A stretch of DNA of 64,000 nucleotides, from the NCBI GenBank assembly GCA_004154925.1, contig QJNS01000074.1, positions 174,885 to 238,884 of the forward strand. The letters run 5' to 3'. The notes under the pieces are model-generated. The model saw only the letters and a list, made by a program, of their open reading frames with translations, made no database searches and was not told the origin of the DNA. The DNA is from Monosporascus cannonballus. Lineage: Eukaryota; Ascomycota; Sordariomycetes; Xylariales. The position numbers and the translations under genes are program-made. This document shows, in pieces, positions 48,590 through 61,702 of this stretch. The first letter of the stretch is position 1. The number at the start of each line of letters is the position of its first letter.

Positions 48590-51107
48590 TATAAACTTTT
48601 TTTTTCTATATTGCCTTTTAGATTTCATATTAATATAACGCTATTAATCTGACCAATGAATTATTTAAAGGGCCAAATTAAATATTAAGAATATTACGTA
48701 CGGAAATATAATTTTTACATTATTAAAAAAGCTAAGATTTACGGACAGTATGACGGAAAACGTACGAAAAATATTTATAAATATATAACGTAATTTAAAA
48801 TATTATCAAAAGACGAAATGTTTCGTAAAAGCAGTGTAAAACCTATTTTCCGTTAAATATCTAGACAGATTACAGATAGTAAAAGTTCAGGTAATTACGA
48901 TCATCGGAAAAAAAGCGCAAAACTCTTATTATACGATTATAAAACGTTGCCTAAAAAAGAAAAACCTACAAAATTACATACCTACTAAATTTATTATTTG
49001 CGTATACTAAAATAAATACCAATTGCAAAAATAGTACGATTAAAAATTAAATAATAACCGCAAACTGTAACTATATTACGATGAAATTTCGAAATATTTA
49101 AAATGAAACCCAAAATCAAGATTAAATTTATTATTTATATTTAATACGTTTTACATCCTTGAACAAAAAAGCTATTTAAAAACGAAACGATATTATAATT
49201 AAAAGCTTTTCGACAGTTTTACGATTAGGTTTAAAAATTGCAAATTAAAGATTTAAATATTATAGAATTAATATAAATAGCTAGATATTAAGCCGGAACA
49301 AAAAAGGATATTTTTTAAACTTAAATAAGGTTTTACCTTATCGAAATAAATTTATAATTTCGTTACTAAACGTTTTATGGAAATAATTAATTCATTAATA
49401 CTAAAATAACTTAAAGAGAAGATAGATAAGATATATACCTACGTTAAAATTAATAACTAAAAAGTTCTATTAGAAAGATATAGTAAACAATGTCCGAAAA
49501 TATATTAAATAATATCTGAACTATTGGTGCACCATAAAACTACGTTATAAGTTATACGAATATCTATAGTCGTTGTTACTATTTAAAAGGCGTTTTTTAA
49601 AAAAAAGTCTTAATAAACTTTATTACAAAGCTTTGTAAAAGCCTAAGTTTAAATAAATTAAAATATAATGTTATTTTAATAATAGTCGACCGTTTTACGA
49701 AATTAGGTTTATTTATTCTTATTATTAAAATTTTTATTACAATCGAATTATTCTCATAGTTTTACTATAAGATAAAATACAGATTTAGCACGTCGCCGAA
49801 AATTATTAACGATAAAAATCAGTTTTTAATAAATTAATTTTAGGCGGAATTATATAAAAAAAGAAAAATAAAACGGCAAATATTAACCGTTTACTATTTG
49901 TAAATCGATAAGTATACGGAACGTATTTATCAAGTTCTACAACATTATTTTCGTAATTACGTTAACGAATACTAAAATAATTAAATGAAATTATTACGAA
50001 ATGCGAAATGTATATTTAACAATATTCGTAATACATTTACCCGCCGTGTTCCGTTTAAGGCCTGATATAAATGTTACTTCAAAGTAAGAAAATACTTTGT
50101 ATAAAAATTTGAGGGACAAATATAATAAATAAAAGAACGCTTCGAACAGATGGCGGCTAATCGTCGAACAATATACGAATATTAAAGGAAATAACGACGG
50201 TCTAGAAGAAATATTATAATTAATGCTATATATCTATAAAATTCTAATAATGGCAATAAATAAATTTATCGACCAAAAATCTCAAATTTAAAAATAGAAA
50301 AATTCGTACTTATATATATCCGAGTTGCAATTAAAGAACGAACAAGTTTTCAAGCGTACAAAATAATTTTTCCTATTAAATATTAACGGATATATATTAT
50401 ATTTCCGTTATCTCTTTTAAATCCGTAATATAAACGAGAATCGCGCGACGTCTAGGCAATATGGCTAAAGTGAGTAAAAAACAAGAAAAAAAATAAACAA
50501 CAAAGAATATTATCCGTTACCGAAATAGTCGGAGATAGCGTAAATATCTAATGAAATAGAAAAGCTGGCCCACCGAATATAATACGTAAAAACTCCGAAA
50601 GTAGTTCGAATACGTACTTGAGATATTACAGCGCTATGAAAAAAGTGAAATACGTATATAGAAATTAAAACGACTAAAGAATTATAAAACAATAATAATA
50701 TTTTCCAAAAGCCAACCGCTTAATAAATATAAAATTATAAAAGGTAATTCTAAACAGGATTAAAACATTAAAATTAAAGTATTAATTAATTATATAATTA
50801 CTTTTCGGCTTTTATAAGATATTTATCTTACCGTATATCAATCGAAAACCAACAAATTAAATACTACTAAATATATATAATAAACCGAAACATAACCGGA
50901 AGCTAAAAGAAAATAAAGAAAAATTCGAAATTTTATTTCAAGTAAAATTCTACATTCGACTATTAAAATGTATATTATACCAAAATATAACTTATATAGT
51001 TATAAACGGAGAATTATTAGCAAACTTACTCAACCAGATTTACAAATACGTTATATCAAATTAATAATAATTCTGTTCAAAACAAATGGCGTAAAAAGGG
51101 AGAATAA

Positions 51108-51312
51108 TTAAAAAATACAGTTCTTATAAGATTAAAATTAATAACCCATTAACAACCGATTCACTACTAGCCCACTTATTAATATAAATCTACTACTTAG
51201 CAATTAATAAAAAACGCTATATAAAAATAATCTAACATACTTTTCTTGAAATATACTCTACAACTGGTCGGAAATCGCCTTACATTAGCTCGCCGCTATC
51301 GATTATTTTACA
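51108..51312 (+). repeat. Element E 3' LTR
   Basis: Partner of 37,923-38,118. The exact first base is uncertain by one or two because the TG end is altered (TTAAAAAATACAG). Confidence 0.75.
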
Positions 51313-51368
51313 AAAATACGGTTATAATAGTTAATAAACGCAATAATAATATTTCGTAACGTATTATA

Positions 51369-53222
51369 CAAGTGAGCTGGACGTATAAACGAGCTAGACA
51401 TTTTTTTAGCATTTTGCAATAACAAGTTCAAATAAAACAACTATAACGCCATAAATTAATTTAAACTAATTAGATTTTTTATCGCTAAACGTATTTATAG
51501 CTTTTTTATAAATACGCGCATTATGTCCGGGCTTGCGATAAACGCTATATTTTCGTTTTTTCGTCTGAACCTTTTTGCGACGATTACTTTTAGCTGTTAC
51601 TAGCTGCGATTACTTATTATTATTTTCTTTCGTAGTTATAAGAGCTTATACTTCCTTTATAGTAAATATTCTTCCTTTTTAAAAACGTATAGTTTTGGTT
51701 TTCCGGCATTTATTAAGAATGTGGTTCGTTTCGCGAAAGTAATTATTTTTCTCACGAAAAAAAGGCCATTTCGTACAAAAATATTAGGTTATTTTTTGTT
51801 AAAAGATTAACCGATTTAACCATTTTTATTAACGAGCTACTTTAATAATTTCTAATCTTTTCTTGTAAATACCGTCCTCGTCGAATTATTTTAATAATAT
51901 TTTTAAGAGTTTTTGTAAGTAGAAAGATAACGAAGTTGATAAAGGTAAACGGCGAAACGGTCAGTATGAATACAATTAAAACGTTTAGCTGGGAAAAGAC
52001 GCGATTACGATCGAATAGAACAAATTCTGGTGTTGTAAATCCGGATTTAATATTATCGGTTATTATAACACCTTTAAACGCGTTGTAAAAACCGACGATG
52101 AAATCCTCCTTGGCGATATAGATAACGTATCGCCATATAAGATTTTCGATATATAGCGAATAAGCGCGTTTTAATACGAAAAAACAAGATACGTAAAAGG
52201 GTTAAAGGTAATAGAAAGAATAAGTAGGTATATAAAGCGTAATAATGCCGTTATTCGCGTAGTAATTTTCGAATTTAATGGAATAATAGTTTTCATAACC
52301 GTCGAGAACAAAAAAATGTTTCGAATTTTTAGTACGCATTTTAATATGTTTATCGAAATATTTAATTTATTTTAGATCTAATTTATTTATTATCTAGCTA
52401 TTTTCGTTTATAACAAACCTTTAATCGGGTAGGAGTGGGTTATCGGCGAACTAACGAAAAAGGTAATTTTTTCTAGTAAGGATGATAAATAAGGGTAAAA
52501 TCCAGCGTTAAATATTAACGGCTTATATTATTATAAACTATTTCCGATTTCTTCATTAAATCTATTTAGACTTTTTTACGTTTTTAACGTTAGTAATAAC
52601 TATATTTATTGCTATAAAAAATCTTATTATAATTTCGTTCCGTCAAAATTATAAATATCTTTTTTTGCGATATTATATTTTGTAATTATAGCTCGAATAA
52701 GTTTAAATCATTTTCGAAACATTTCTAGATTTTCGCATATAATTCTCCAGTAATTGATCAGGCGATTTAAATACGTTTTAAGCTTTTTTTGCCATTTAAT
52801 AAAGTTAAATACCTAGTTAACTCTAATACGTATCGTGACGCGTTACGTAAGCAGCAAATTCGCTATATTTTTAACGTATTAAAGCCGGACAAGAAATGTT
52901 TGTATATCTAAGTTAAGGATTTTTTCGATAATCGATTTTTTTTCGATCGGCGTTAATTATTATAAAGGGGAGATAATATTAGCTTTGGCACGTATATCGT
53001 TATATCGCGTTTTTAGAGTGAAATATAGGACATTATAAATAAAACCAAGTTTTTTATAATTAACTTTGGGATTACTTTTCTTAGCCTGAACGGCTAAGTT
53101 CATTTTCGATTTTTTTGTAAGCCGTTCTATATCGTAATTGTTGAAAAATAAATAATTAAAGTGGGATGGTAAAATTGTTAAAAAAAGGTATATAGTTCAT
53201 TTACATGTCCAGCTTTTTTATG
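51369..53222 (-). mobile_element. Element G: pogo/Fot1-like DNA transposon (Tc1-mariner superfamily)
   Basis: 1,854 bp, the size usual for Fot1/Pot2-type elements. The ends carry related inverted repeats around AGCTGGACRTRTAAAYGA (51,375-51,393 and, inverted, about 53,194-53,213) and are flanked by TA (51,367-51,368; 53,223-53,224), the standard duplication of this superfamily. The minus strand encodes a degenerate DDE-type transposase: KYFDKHIKMRTKNSKHFFVL, DGYENYYSIKFE, NNGIITLYIPTYSFYYL, FVLKRAYSLYIENLIWRYVI, AKEDFIVGFYNAFKG, FVLFDRNRVFSQLNV (about 52,380 down to 51,960). Stops interrupt it, so it cannot move on its own. Confidence 0.86.
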
Positions 53223-53224
53223 TA

Positions 53225-54239
53225 GTACGTTATACAATATTATATTATAAATATTATATTTTAACTATATTTATAAATTTTAAAAGTTTTATATCAAAAT
53301 ATAATATAGGTTTAATATATTTCATAATATAATGCGGTTTAATTCAATAGAAATTATATAATTATAATCAGTTAATGTAATTGTGATATATTTCAAAATT
53401 TATTCCGAGAATAAATATTAATATTATAGAGAATATATATATAAATATCTGAATGATTATTATCATAAAATCGGGCTATTTTCATTTCGGATTATATAAC
53501 TATTATTTTTATTTTAAATATATCATGAATTTAATTAAAATCTTAAATTAGATAAAAAATAAACGAGGTAATAAAATATAATTTTCCTTAAAAATAATAC
53601 AAATTATTTTAACTTCCAATAATATTTTTAAGAAACGGAAAAATTTAGATTCTTTTACAAAAATTACAAATTTTCCGTGTAACGTATTATAATAACTGCG
53701 TATAATAAATATGTAATTAATAAAAATTAAAGGTTTTTATTAATTTTAATAGATTAGTTATTTATTACATATTTTTCAAATACGGTAATCAACTAGTTAG
53801 TTTATATAATCAAATTATAAATTCAATCATTATCATAAAAAACTTAATAACAATTAAAACTTTAGAATTTTATTTTAATTTATTGTTATTACGAAAATAT
53901 TAACGTACATATGAATACATTTTATTTTATGAAATTAGCATATTAAAATATAAAAAGGGTATTAATAATATAATATATTGGTCTGTAATTAATGAATTTA
54001 ATACAATATAACAATAATAAAACATGTCGGTGAAAAATAAAATAAAATTATAATAAAACTACATAAGTTTAAAATAAAATAAAAATAGATTTAATAATAA
54101 CTTTTAATTAAGACAATTTATACATACGTAAACATATATTATTATTTAATTTTAACTTCTTTTTAGGTTTTTTAAAAAAAATAAATTTATAAAACAAATT
54201 TCTTTTTCGTATAATTTTAATTTAGATCTCGTTAATTCG
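53225..54239. other. AT-rich stretch, unassigned
   Basis: About 1 kb, extremely AT-rich, no open frame and no similarity noted to the other elements. Probably heavily mutated repeat DNA. Confidence 0.45.
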
Positions 54240-54700
54240 TTACGAGGACTTGGGACTTGATTGGTTAATATTTAGCGTTATAAAGCGGTACTTGAGTAAC
54301 TTTGAAGAAATTGGAAAAACGAGCCAGAAAGGCCTGAGCTAGCTGAGGTAAAGAAACAGGGCGTTTTTCGAGGCATGATGAGATTTAGCTTTTACACAAC
54401 ATACAAAGAGAGGTATCCAAGGCCGGACTACGGGAGTTCTTAGCGTTGGAGGTAAATCTAAATTTAAAGGGGGTGGGCACTTGTTATGGCTGCACCATGC
54501 CATTACGCCACGAGGGCAAAAGATCAGTGGAATGATCGCAATTGTGGCAATCATTCAGGTTCTTACAGCTGCATATATACTGGAGCTGCTACGGTGGACA
54601 AGGCCGTAACAACTTGTCTCATTAGAATCAGGCTCTATTTTGAAGGTTATGGCTGCGCCTGCGGCACAGCTGTAGCTAAGTAGCTTTTAATATAACGCTA
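54240..54700. other. Island without RIP mutation, between elements G and H
   Basis: About 460 bp of balanced composition with sharp borders, inside strongly AT-rich DNA. It holds CpA dinucleotides in number (for example GCATGATGAGATTTAGC, CTGCACCATGCCATTACG), which the surrounding DNA has almost lost. It contains the ORF at 54,486-54,683 on the plus strand and an overlapping 71-codon frame on the minus strand. I noticed no copy of it elsewhere in the window, so it may be single-copy DNA that RIP does not attack. Confidence 0.65.
54486..54683 (+). CDS. Small cysteine-containing ORF of unknown function in the un-mutated island
   Basis: I do not recognise this protein. The frame codes for 65 residues with six cysteines (positions 5, 20, 29, 44, 57, 59), in pieces such as MAAPCHYATRAKDQ, NCGNHSGSYSCIYTG and YGCACGTAVAK. 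An even number of cysteines and small size would fit a disulfide-stabilised protein. There is no signal peptide at this start; an in-frame TAA lies just upstream, so a secreted form would need a spliced upstream exon, which I could not find with confidence. Another frame over the same bases has a hydrophobic stretch (MIAIVAIIQVLTAAYILELL), and the minus strand also has a 71-codon frame, so the coding strand is not certain. It could be a real small gene, a relic or chance. Confidence 0.35.
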   Translation: MAAPCHYATRAKDQWNDRNCGNHSGSYSCIYTGAATVDKAVTTCLIRIRLYFEGYGCACGTAVAK

Positions 54701-55812
54701 ACTTAATTTGTAAAAAACCCACAAAAACAACAAAATCTCCAAGATAGGGCCTAATAACAAGTTGTAATTTTTTATCCTTAATTAATACCGTTTTGTGTAA
54801 AACTTTTGAAATTTTTTTTAAAAGTTTTAAATAAAATATAAATGAAAATAATTTTGAAAAAATAAGAAAAATTATATTTGTAAACGTTTTTAAAAAAGAT
54901 CTTCAATAATATATAACATTTATAAATCGGGGCTATTTTGGCTAAAATATTAAAGAGAAAATTCAAAGTTTTTAATTGGTATTATTTTTAATCCGGAATA
55001 CTTTTATAATTATAATAACGTAACTATTATATATAATATTTAACTATAAGTTTTTAACGATAATTCCGTATAGAAAAAACCCGTTTAATTATGTTTTTGC
55101 CCTTACAGGTTGTAATTATTATTTTATAATTATAAGGGCGTTTCAGATTTAGCTAACGTTAACTTTTTTTATAGCCGCGATACGAAACTAATAGCTTGTA
55201 CGGCCAAAAAGATTGCTGGAAGGGTATTTCTGTTACAAAATATATTAAGGAAGCCTTGTATACGATAATACGGGCGGTAATTATGCTATTGCAGTTATAA
55301 GAGCGTTACGGCTGTTCATTTTCTAAATCTAAAGTAATTATATTAATTTTCACTTTTTTTTCAAAAACAAACGAAAACGTTCCTGTATATATATTAGTTT
55401 ATGTTTTAGACATATATAAAGTATTATATTTATTAAGCTTAATTTAATTACGTTGTAAATATAAAAATATTTTAGATTTAATTATTTTCAAATCTCTGAT
55501 AATTACGACGTAATAATAATAGCTTATATAGATAAAATATAAGTAAAAGGGTTTTTTCATATTAAATTACTTTTAAATAACATACAGCAAAATGGTATAT
55601 GTAGTATTTCCGCCATGATAACTATAAAAATATTACGATTAATAATTCTGCTAAATTTTAATTTAATTGTATTAATTTTAAGTATTATTTAAGAAATTCG
55701 AAAATACTTTATACGCGTATTAACTTATATTCAGCATATGCGTAACATATTAAAATTATTCTATTTAAATTGGTTATATAAATAAAACTATTTGGTTATT
55801 TTATTAAGACAC
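54701..55812. other. AT-rich stretch with short repeats, unassigned
   Basis: RIP-like sequence. Around 55,090-55,140 a GCCCTTA...TAAGGGC inverted pair encloses about 40 bp, and TTATAAGGGCGTT / TTATAAGAGCGTT recur at about 55,128 and 55,297, which hints at the remains of a small terminal-repeat element. No supported gene. Confidence 0.4.
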
Positions 55813-55999
55813 TGTCGTGGAATAAAAGTATCTATGTTAATCATTAAGCTTCTAGCACTCCGGAAGAACCTTATCCCGGCGCACCTACAATATATAAAGA
55901 ATTTCTTATCCACCGCTCCCTAAAGTTCAATTCTAATTAAATAATTATTACTTCTTATATTTTATATTACTTTATTGATCAATTAACCTAATTATTATA
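55813..55999 (+). repeat. Element H 5' LTR
   Basis: RIP-mutated counterpart of the 188-bp LTR at 7,070-7,257; comparing the two shows mainly C to T and G to A changes in this copy. Confidence 0.78.
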
Positions 56000-58900
56000 A
56001 TTATAAGCTCGGTATTTTAATTATGCAAAATAATTACGGTTAAATTAATTATAATTTCTTTATTATTAATTTATAACCTTATTCCCATTAATATATCGGA
56101 TAATTTCATATTTAAACATATAATTCTTAAAAATTATTTTAATTATTTGAATTAATATTTCGCTTTATATTATAATGTTTTTTTGCGTAACGTTTAGTAA
56201 CTTATTAATTTAAACGTTCTTTACGTTAATCCTTTTAAAATATCCGGATAAGTTTATCATTTTAATAATATACTGCTAATATTAATATTCGAATTAAAGT
56301 CAAATATTAGGAAACTTTCGCTGAATATGATATCTTCGAATAAAATAATATTATTTGATAAATTTTTAAAAGTCAAAAAATAAAAAGTTTAAGAACGAAA
56401 TTACAAAATTAGTTTTAAATGCCTTCTTACAAAATATTAAAAACAAATTAAACAAGTTTGTAAAATCGATATAAAACATATTAATACTTAGATTTGAATT
56501 AACGCAATAATAGAAAATAGAATTTTCAAAAACGCTTAATTTATTTTAATAATCCGAAAAAATCATAATTTATGATTTTCTTAACGAATTTAAAAAGTAA
56601 TTCGCCTTTTTAACATTAAACATTATTATTATATTACGCAAAAAATATTATAAAATTTTGCGCCTTATTAAAATAGGCTATATAAAATCTAAATAACAAC
56701 ATTAGGTTTAATTTTTTACTTATAGTTAAATTAAAACGTTTAGTATTTAAAAAGTCAATAAAATTTTTATAACAATTTTTTTAAATATCTTAATAAAATA
56801 TTGTATTTCCGGTTAAACATAACATAAACCTATCGAATTAATCAAGGAAATTTCTTTTAAAAAACTTATTAAAATCTTTAAAAATTTAATAATTAATTTT
56901 GGTCCTTGTATTACGAAACCAAATTAAGGGCTAAAACTAAAACGCTTAAAATCTTTCTAACCCTAAACAGTAAATCACTTTGTAAAACAAATATAATATC
57001 GTTATTTAATCCCGTTCTTTTTCTGTTTAAGTGCCTAATAAAAAAGGTTAAAAATACCCATATCTCTCTATACTAAATAATAGATATCTGTAAAAACCCG
57101 GCGAATACGATATACTTCATTACGCGATTACGGGAGTAATTATTCGTAAAATCTATAAAATTAGTTTTATAAAATAAAAAGAAATCCGAAATTATTTTTT
57201 CAAGTTAACCCGGTAAAAAAACTTCCGCTTTATATTTTTTAAATTCCTTAAATAAAAAAGCGATCAAAAAATCAAAAGGATTATCGTCTAATAATAACGT
57301 TTAATTCGGTAACTTTATTATAACGTTACTTAATCTCTAAATTTTTATTACTTTTAAACTTAAGTTAACAAAGATTTATATTACTATTATCTTCGGCAAA
57401 TATCTTTTAATATTATTTATTTTAATTAATAAATATGGAGCAAAATATTTAATAAATAACCAAAACATATTCGTTTCTGGTACTTTCGTACCTAATATTA
57501 CGGAATAAATAATGAAAATAAAAACTTTTTCACTTCCGATTAACGGTACTTCATAATAAATAATTAAGAAATAGTTATCCAAAATTAACTAAAAACTAGA
57601 ACATAATTTTATACTTGAAAATATAAAAATAATAAAAACGTTTTACGTTAATATTATTTTAAAAGCTTTATTACATAACGCCGTAATCTGGTATTACGGT
57701 GCGGATTATTTTTTTAAAAAAATAAAAATAATAATAGTGATATTTTTATAAACCTTGTTCGTATTTATAATTTCGTTTTCTTAAAATATAATCCGTTATC
57801 CTTTTATTTAAGTGTTTCCCGTGTAATTTTGCAAACCCGGCAGATATTCTAATATCATTAATAATTAATCAAAAACAAATACGAAAATATAAAAACAATT
57901 TCAAAATACTTTATGCTTTCATATAAGAATAAAAGATTTTTAGTAACTTAAATTTGGGCGTTTAAAATCTTTAACGTTAATATTATGGATTAAAAACATT
58001 AAAAAGGTGATTATTAACGGCATTTCGAGTTTAAAATATAAAATTTATGTTCGTACGTATATTTTTCAGATAATTCCGAGGCATAAGTTATAAAGCCGCA
58101 CTTCTAAACCATTTTGGCGTATTACGTAAGATTATTTTTTAATTATCTTATAACTTATAATAATTTTTTAATAAAGTTTAATTATTAAAAACAAATATAA
58201 TAAAAAACTTTTCGTTTTTCTTATAGTCGATGGTTTTTTAAAAAAAAGCATTTCGGACTTTTAAAGATTTCGAATATTAAGTACGCAGATATTATAAGTT
58301 TTTTATATGCAAATTAAATAAAATAACTATATTAAAACGATCGTAATAAAAGGAGTTACGGAATATCAAAAATAATATATTGAAAAAGGTATTAAATTAG
58401 AAATATTCTTTCAATATATTAAAAAACGTATAAAAAAAATAAACGAATAAGCCAAAATTTAATTAATAAAACTTTCAAAATAATATTAAAAGCATATTAT
58501 GCTAAAACTCTAGGGCTTAAAGTAACAAAAACGGTAATATAATTATATATTATAAGCTCAAAATACGCGTATAATTTGCTTATTTCGAATAAGATATTCG
58601 TTCGTTAACTCAAGTAATATGTTTATTAATATAATCTTGTTATTATTAATATAACTATTATAACCCTTAAGCCAAACTGGTTTAGGATTTATATATATGG
58701 CATACAAACGTATCCGTTAAAAAAACGAAAGGTAAAGAAAAAGGCGAATATTTAAAATACAACCGAAAGCTTATATTAGCTTTTTCGTAAAATACTAAAT
58801 TTCTAATATTTAGCGAATATAAGTACCTGAATTTCGCAAATTTATTATTATATATAATATGATATTTAATAAGGAGAATTTTTATCAGCTAGGTAAAAAA

Positions 58901-61100
58901 AATATTCGTGCTAGTTATAAATAAAAAATTCGCAAATAAATTATATACCGTTAAATAATGAATTTAAGAAAAAGAAATCCAATTTTTGAAATACTTAATA
59001 TGTAAGATAACTTATATAACGATTATAACGTTTTAAAAACCGCGGATAATCTTAATTCTAAGGATAAAAATTTAATAAGTAATTTATTAAAAGTTTAAAA
59101 CTTGGAGTAAAGGAATTTGTAGGCAAAGCTAAATTTAATTATAAAATTTTAATTTTTAAAAAAATATTCCTGATGTAGAAAACGAATATTAAAAAAGCGT
59201 TTAAAAACGTAATTTAGCAATTAATTAAAAAAATTAATTTATTAAAATATCCGCAAATTAATCGTAATAAGGAAAGAAATATTAATAAAAACTGCCAAGA
59301 AATGCATTTAATACGGTCTATAAGTAATTCGGATAATTTGCCAATATTTAAAGTTAAGCTCGGGATTCCTATAAATAAAAAATCATCCGGTAATTAACAA
59401 AAGCTTACGCGCCGAACCTTTAAAGTAAAAAAGAATACAGCAAAAAAGCCGCAAGTATTTATTTACAAATGTAAAAGACTATAGAAATGAAAAAATCCTA
59501 ACGATCTCGAAAACAGTAATAGTTATAGCTTAAACGTTACCGTAATTTACGGAAATAACGTAATATATTTAGTCTTAAATTGAAATTGGAAAAAGGTTAT
59601 TTATATGTTCCCGTTATTACTGTATATAACAAAATAAAGATATAAAATGTTCTATATTTTCTATATAATAAGTATAACAATAACATTACAAAAATACGCG
59701 GAACGCTTTAACGTTCTATTAAGCAAACCTAGGATTTATAGAAATTAGCTAGAAGCTACACCGCCTAAATTTTAGAAGGATTTCGATAAATACCCTTTAA
59801 AAAAGTTTTAAAAAAACATTAAAAATATATTAAGATATTTAAAGAATATAAAATATAAAAGGAAATCCCGATTACGTAAGCAAAATTTAAATTAATATTT
59901 TTAATATAAATATTTATATATAAATTCGATTAAAACAAATAGTTAAAACGTTAGAAATTATATATTTACGTAAAGGGTAAATTTTAGAAACCCGATTAAA
60001 TTATTAGTATATATATTATTACCTTTGCAACGAAATTTTTCGAACCGCCATAGCTGTAATAGTCGAATTTAATTTTAAAATTCGTTAATTCGACGTAATA
60101 CAAGCTTTTTTTGAAACGTTTTACGCGTAAGACAGACCCTTATAATCTATGTTTTCTTAAATGACTTTAAAAAAAACGAGATATATATAAAGTTCGAACG
60201 AACTTTATACAGATTAAAAAATTCACTTTTACTATAATACCGCGAATTTTTTTTATTACGTTACAAATACTAGAGTTTATATTATCCTTAAAAAAGCCGT
60301 ATTTATTTTATAACGAATATCGTATACTTATTCGTATATGTTTTATGAACGATTTATTATTTTTTTATTACCGAAAATATTATAATAAAACCGATAAAAA
60401 TATTTAAAAATTCAAAGGATCGTACGAATTTAAGAACTAAAAAAAATAAACTAATTGTTAAATGTTCGAGTAATCCGAGATAAATTAAAAAAGGAAAATT
60501 ATTTTGGTACATAATTCGTATATCGAAAAAATTATTATTCGCTTTATATTAATAAATAACGCTTACACTTTTAAACGGCCTTTAAAATAAAGAAATAACT
60601 TATTTTTAATTTCGGAATAACTTGTAGAGAATAAATAAAAATTATTAAGAACGTATAAAATATTTTCTATATATAATAAAAAATAACCTATTGAAACAAA
60701 TTTTTCGCGATATCTTTATTATTAAAATTCCTAATTAATACGTTAATTAAATATATTATAATAATTAATAAAGTAATCCGTATTTGTTATTATATACGTT
60801 TTTTAATAATTATATTTAAAAATATAAATACGAAAGCCGAAACTTTTCTAGTCGTTTAAAAGGTATTATTTGTTAATAATTCCGGAAGACAGTTATTTCC
60901 CAAAATTATATTATAATATTTTTCAAGGAACCGAGTATAGAAAAGGTTATTCGTTAAATAATGGTATAGATTTTTATAACTCAAGCTAAAGTATTTATAT
61001 TAAATTATACAGTTAAAAAGGCTATAATTTTTAAACATTTTAACTTATAATCTTATTTTAAAATTAAGCGATATTTAAAACATTTTGTGTAATAATTAAT
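55813..61100 (+). mobile_element. Element H: Ty1/copia retrotransposon (3' limit uncertain)
   Basis: The 5' LTR (55,813-55,999, 187 bp) starts TGTCGTGGAATA. Downstream on the plus strand, integrase comes before reverse transcriptase, which is the copia order: integrase and its C-terminal part at about 58,400-58,870 (KAYISFFVKY, then VPEFRKFI), reverse transcriptase at about 60,020-60,300 (FDVIQAFFETFYA; FERTLYRLKNSLLLYYREF-like). Gag would lie between 56,100 and 58,000. I could not find the 3' LTR, so the right end is an estimate; it could be lost or too mutated. Full of stops, inactive. Confidence 0.72.
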
Positions 61101-61702
61101 AAATAATTAAGTTAATATTTAAAGAAAATTTAAGAATTATTATTAAATTATCTTATTTTAATATTCAAAATATATAAATACGTTAAAAACAAAATAAGAA
61201 ATCGTTTAATGTAATTTAGTTATTTATAATGTAAATATTTATTAATAAATTAATAAAACTTTTTCGAATATAAAGGTTTAAATATTTTAAGTTATTTTTT
61301 AATTTGAAAAGTTTACGGCAAATATTATCGGAAAATTATAATAACAAAAATAATAAAATACATAATTTTAATATGTCTTTAGTCCTTACATCATCTTATT
61401 TTTAAAAAATATTATTATTATAAATATTAATTTAATAATAGGTTTACGATTTTCCTAATTAAGGCAAATACGAGCATACGTACGGCAGCTGCGCTTATAA
61501 ACGTAAATGCCGGCTATTTTTTCTTTTTTTCTGCTTTTATTATTACTTTTGTTCCTTTTCGAAAAAGGCGCGTATAGCCGCATATAAATAACGGATTTCT
61601 TATTATATAATTAATATTTTTCTTAAAATATATAAATAAAGAAAAATAAGATAAATAAAAACATTTTATATTAAGGTTAATATTAAATATAAAGGCCGTT
61701 AC
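61101..61702. other. Spacer between elements H and F
   Basis: AT-rich; includes a slightly less mutated part at about 61,470-61,600. It may contain the lost end of element H. No supported gene. Confidence 0.4.

Larger units (their letters stand above)
37923..51312 (+). mobile_element. Element E: Ty3/gypsy chromodomain retrotransposon, interrupted by element C
   Basis: Short LTRs at 37,923-38,118 (196 bp) and about 51,108-51,312 (205 bp) share TACAG.TTTATAAG and end ATTATTTTACA. The flanking duplication is AGAAT (37,918-37,922) and AAAAT (51,313-51,317), a single G/A difference as RIP would make. Plus-strand order: gag region (about 38,200-39,720), reverse transcriptase (about 40,550-40,850: LKDVFYRINIKKGD, IIIPFGFINMAGTLQTYINK), RNase H start (about 41,140-41,280: KFYWPKNIKKSFTELKSFF), then element C, RNase H end and integrase (about 49,670-50,000: IIVDRFTKLGLF, and the DKYTERIYQVLQHYFRNYV block) and a chromodomain (about 50,510-50,650: KSWPTEYNT, FEYVLEILQRYEKS). 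Without element C it is about 6.3 kb. Many stops; inactive. Confidence 0.87.

Noticed and set aside
55090..55310. GCCCTTA..TAAGGGC pair and repeated TTATAAG(G/A)GCGTT as a miniature transposon
   Set aside because: Repeats are short, spacing is irregular and no target duplication could be fixed.
60870..60920. Segment CCGGAAGACAG..TTTCCC as the 3' LTR of copia element H
   Set aside because: The match to the 5' LTR is short and does not extend; the position could also be part of the RNase H coding region.
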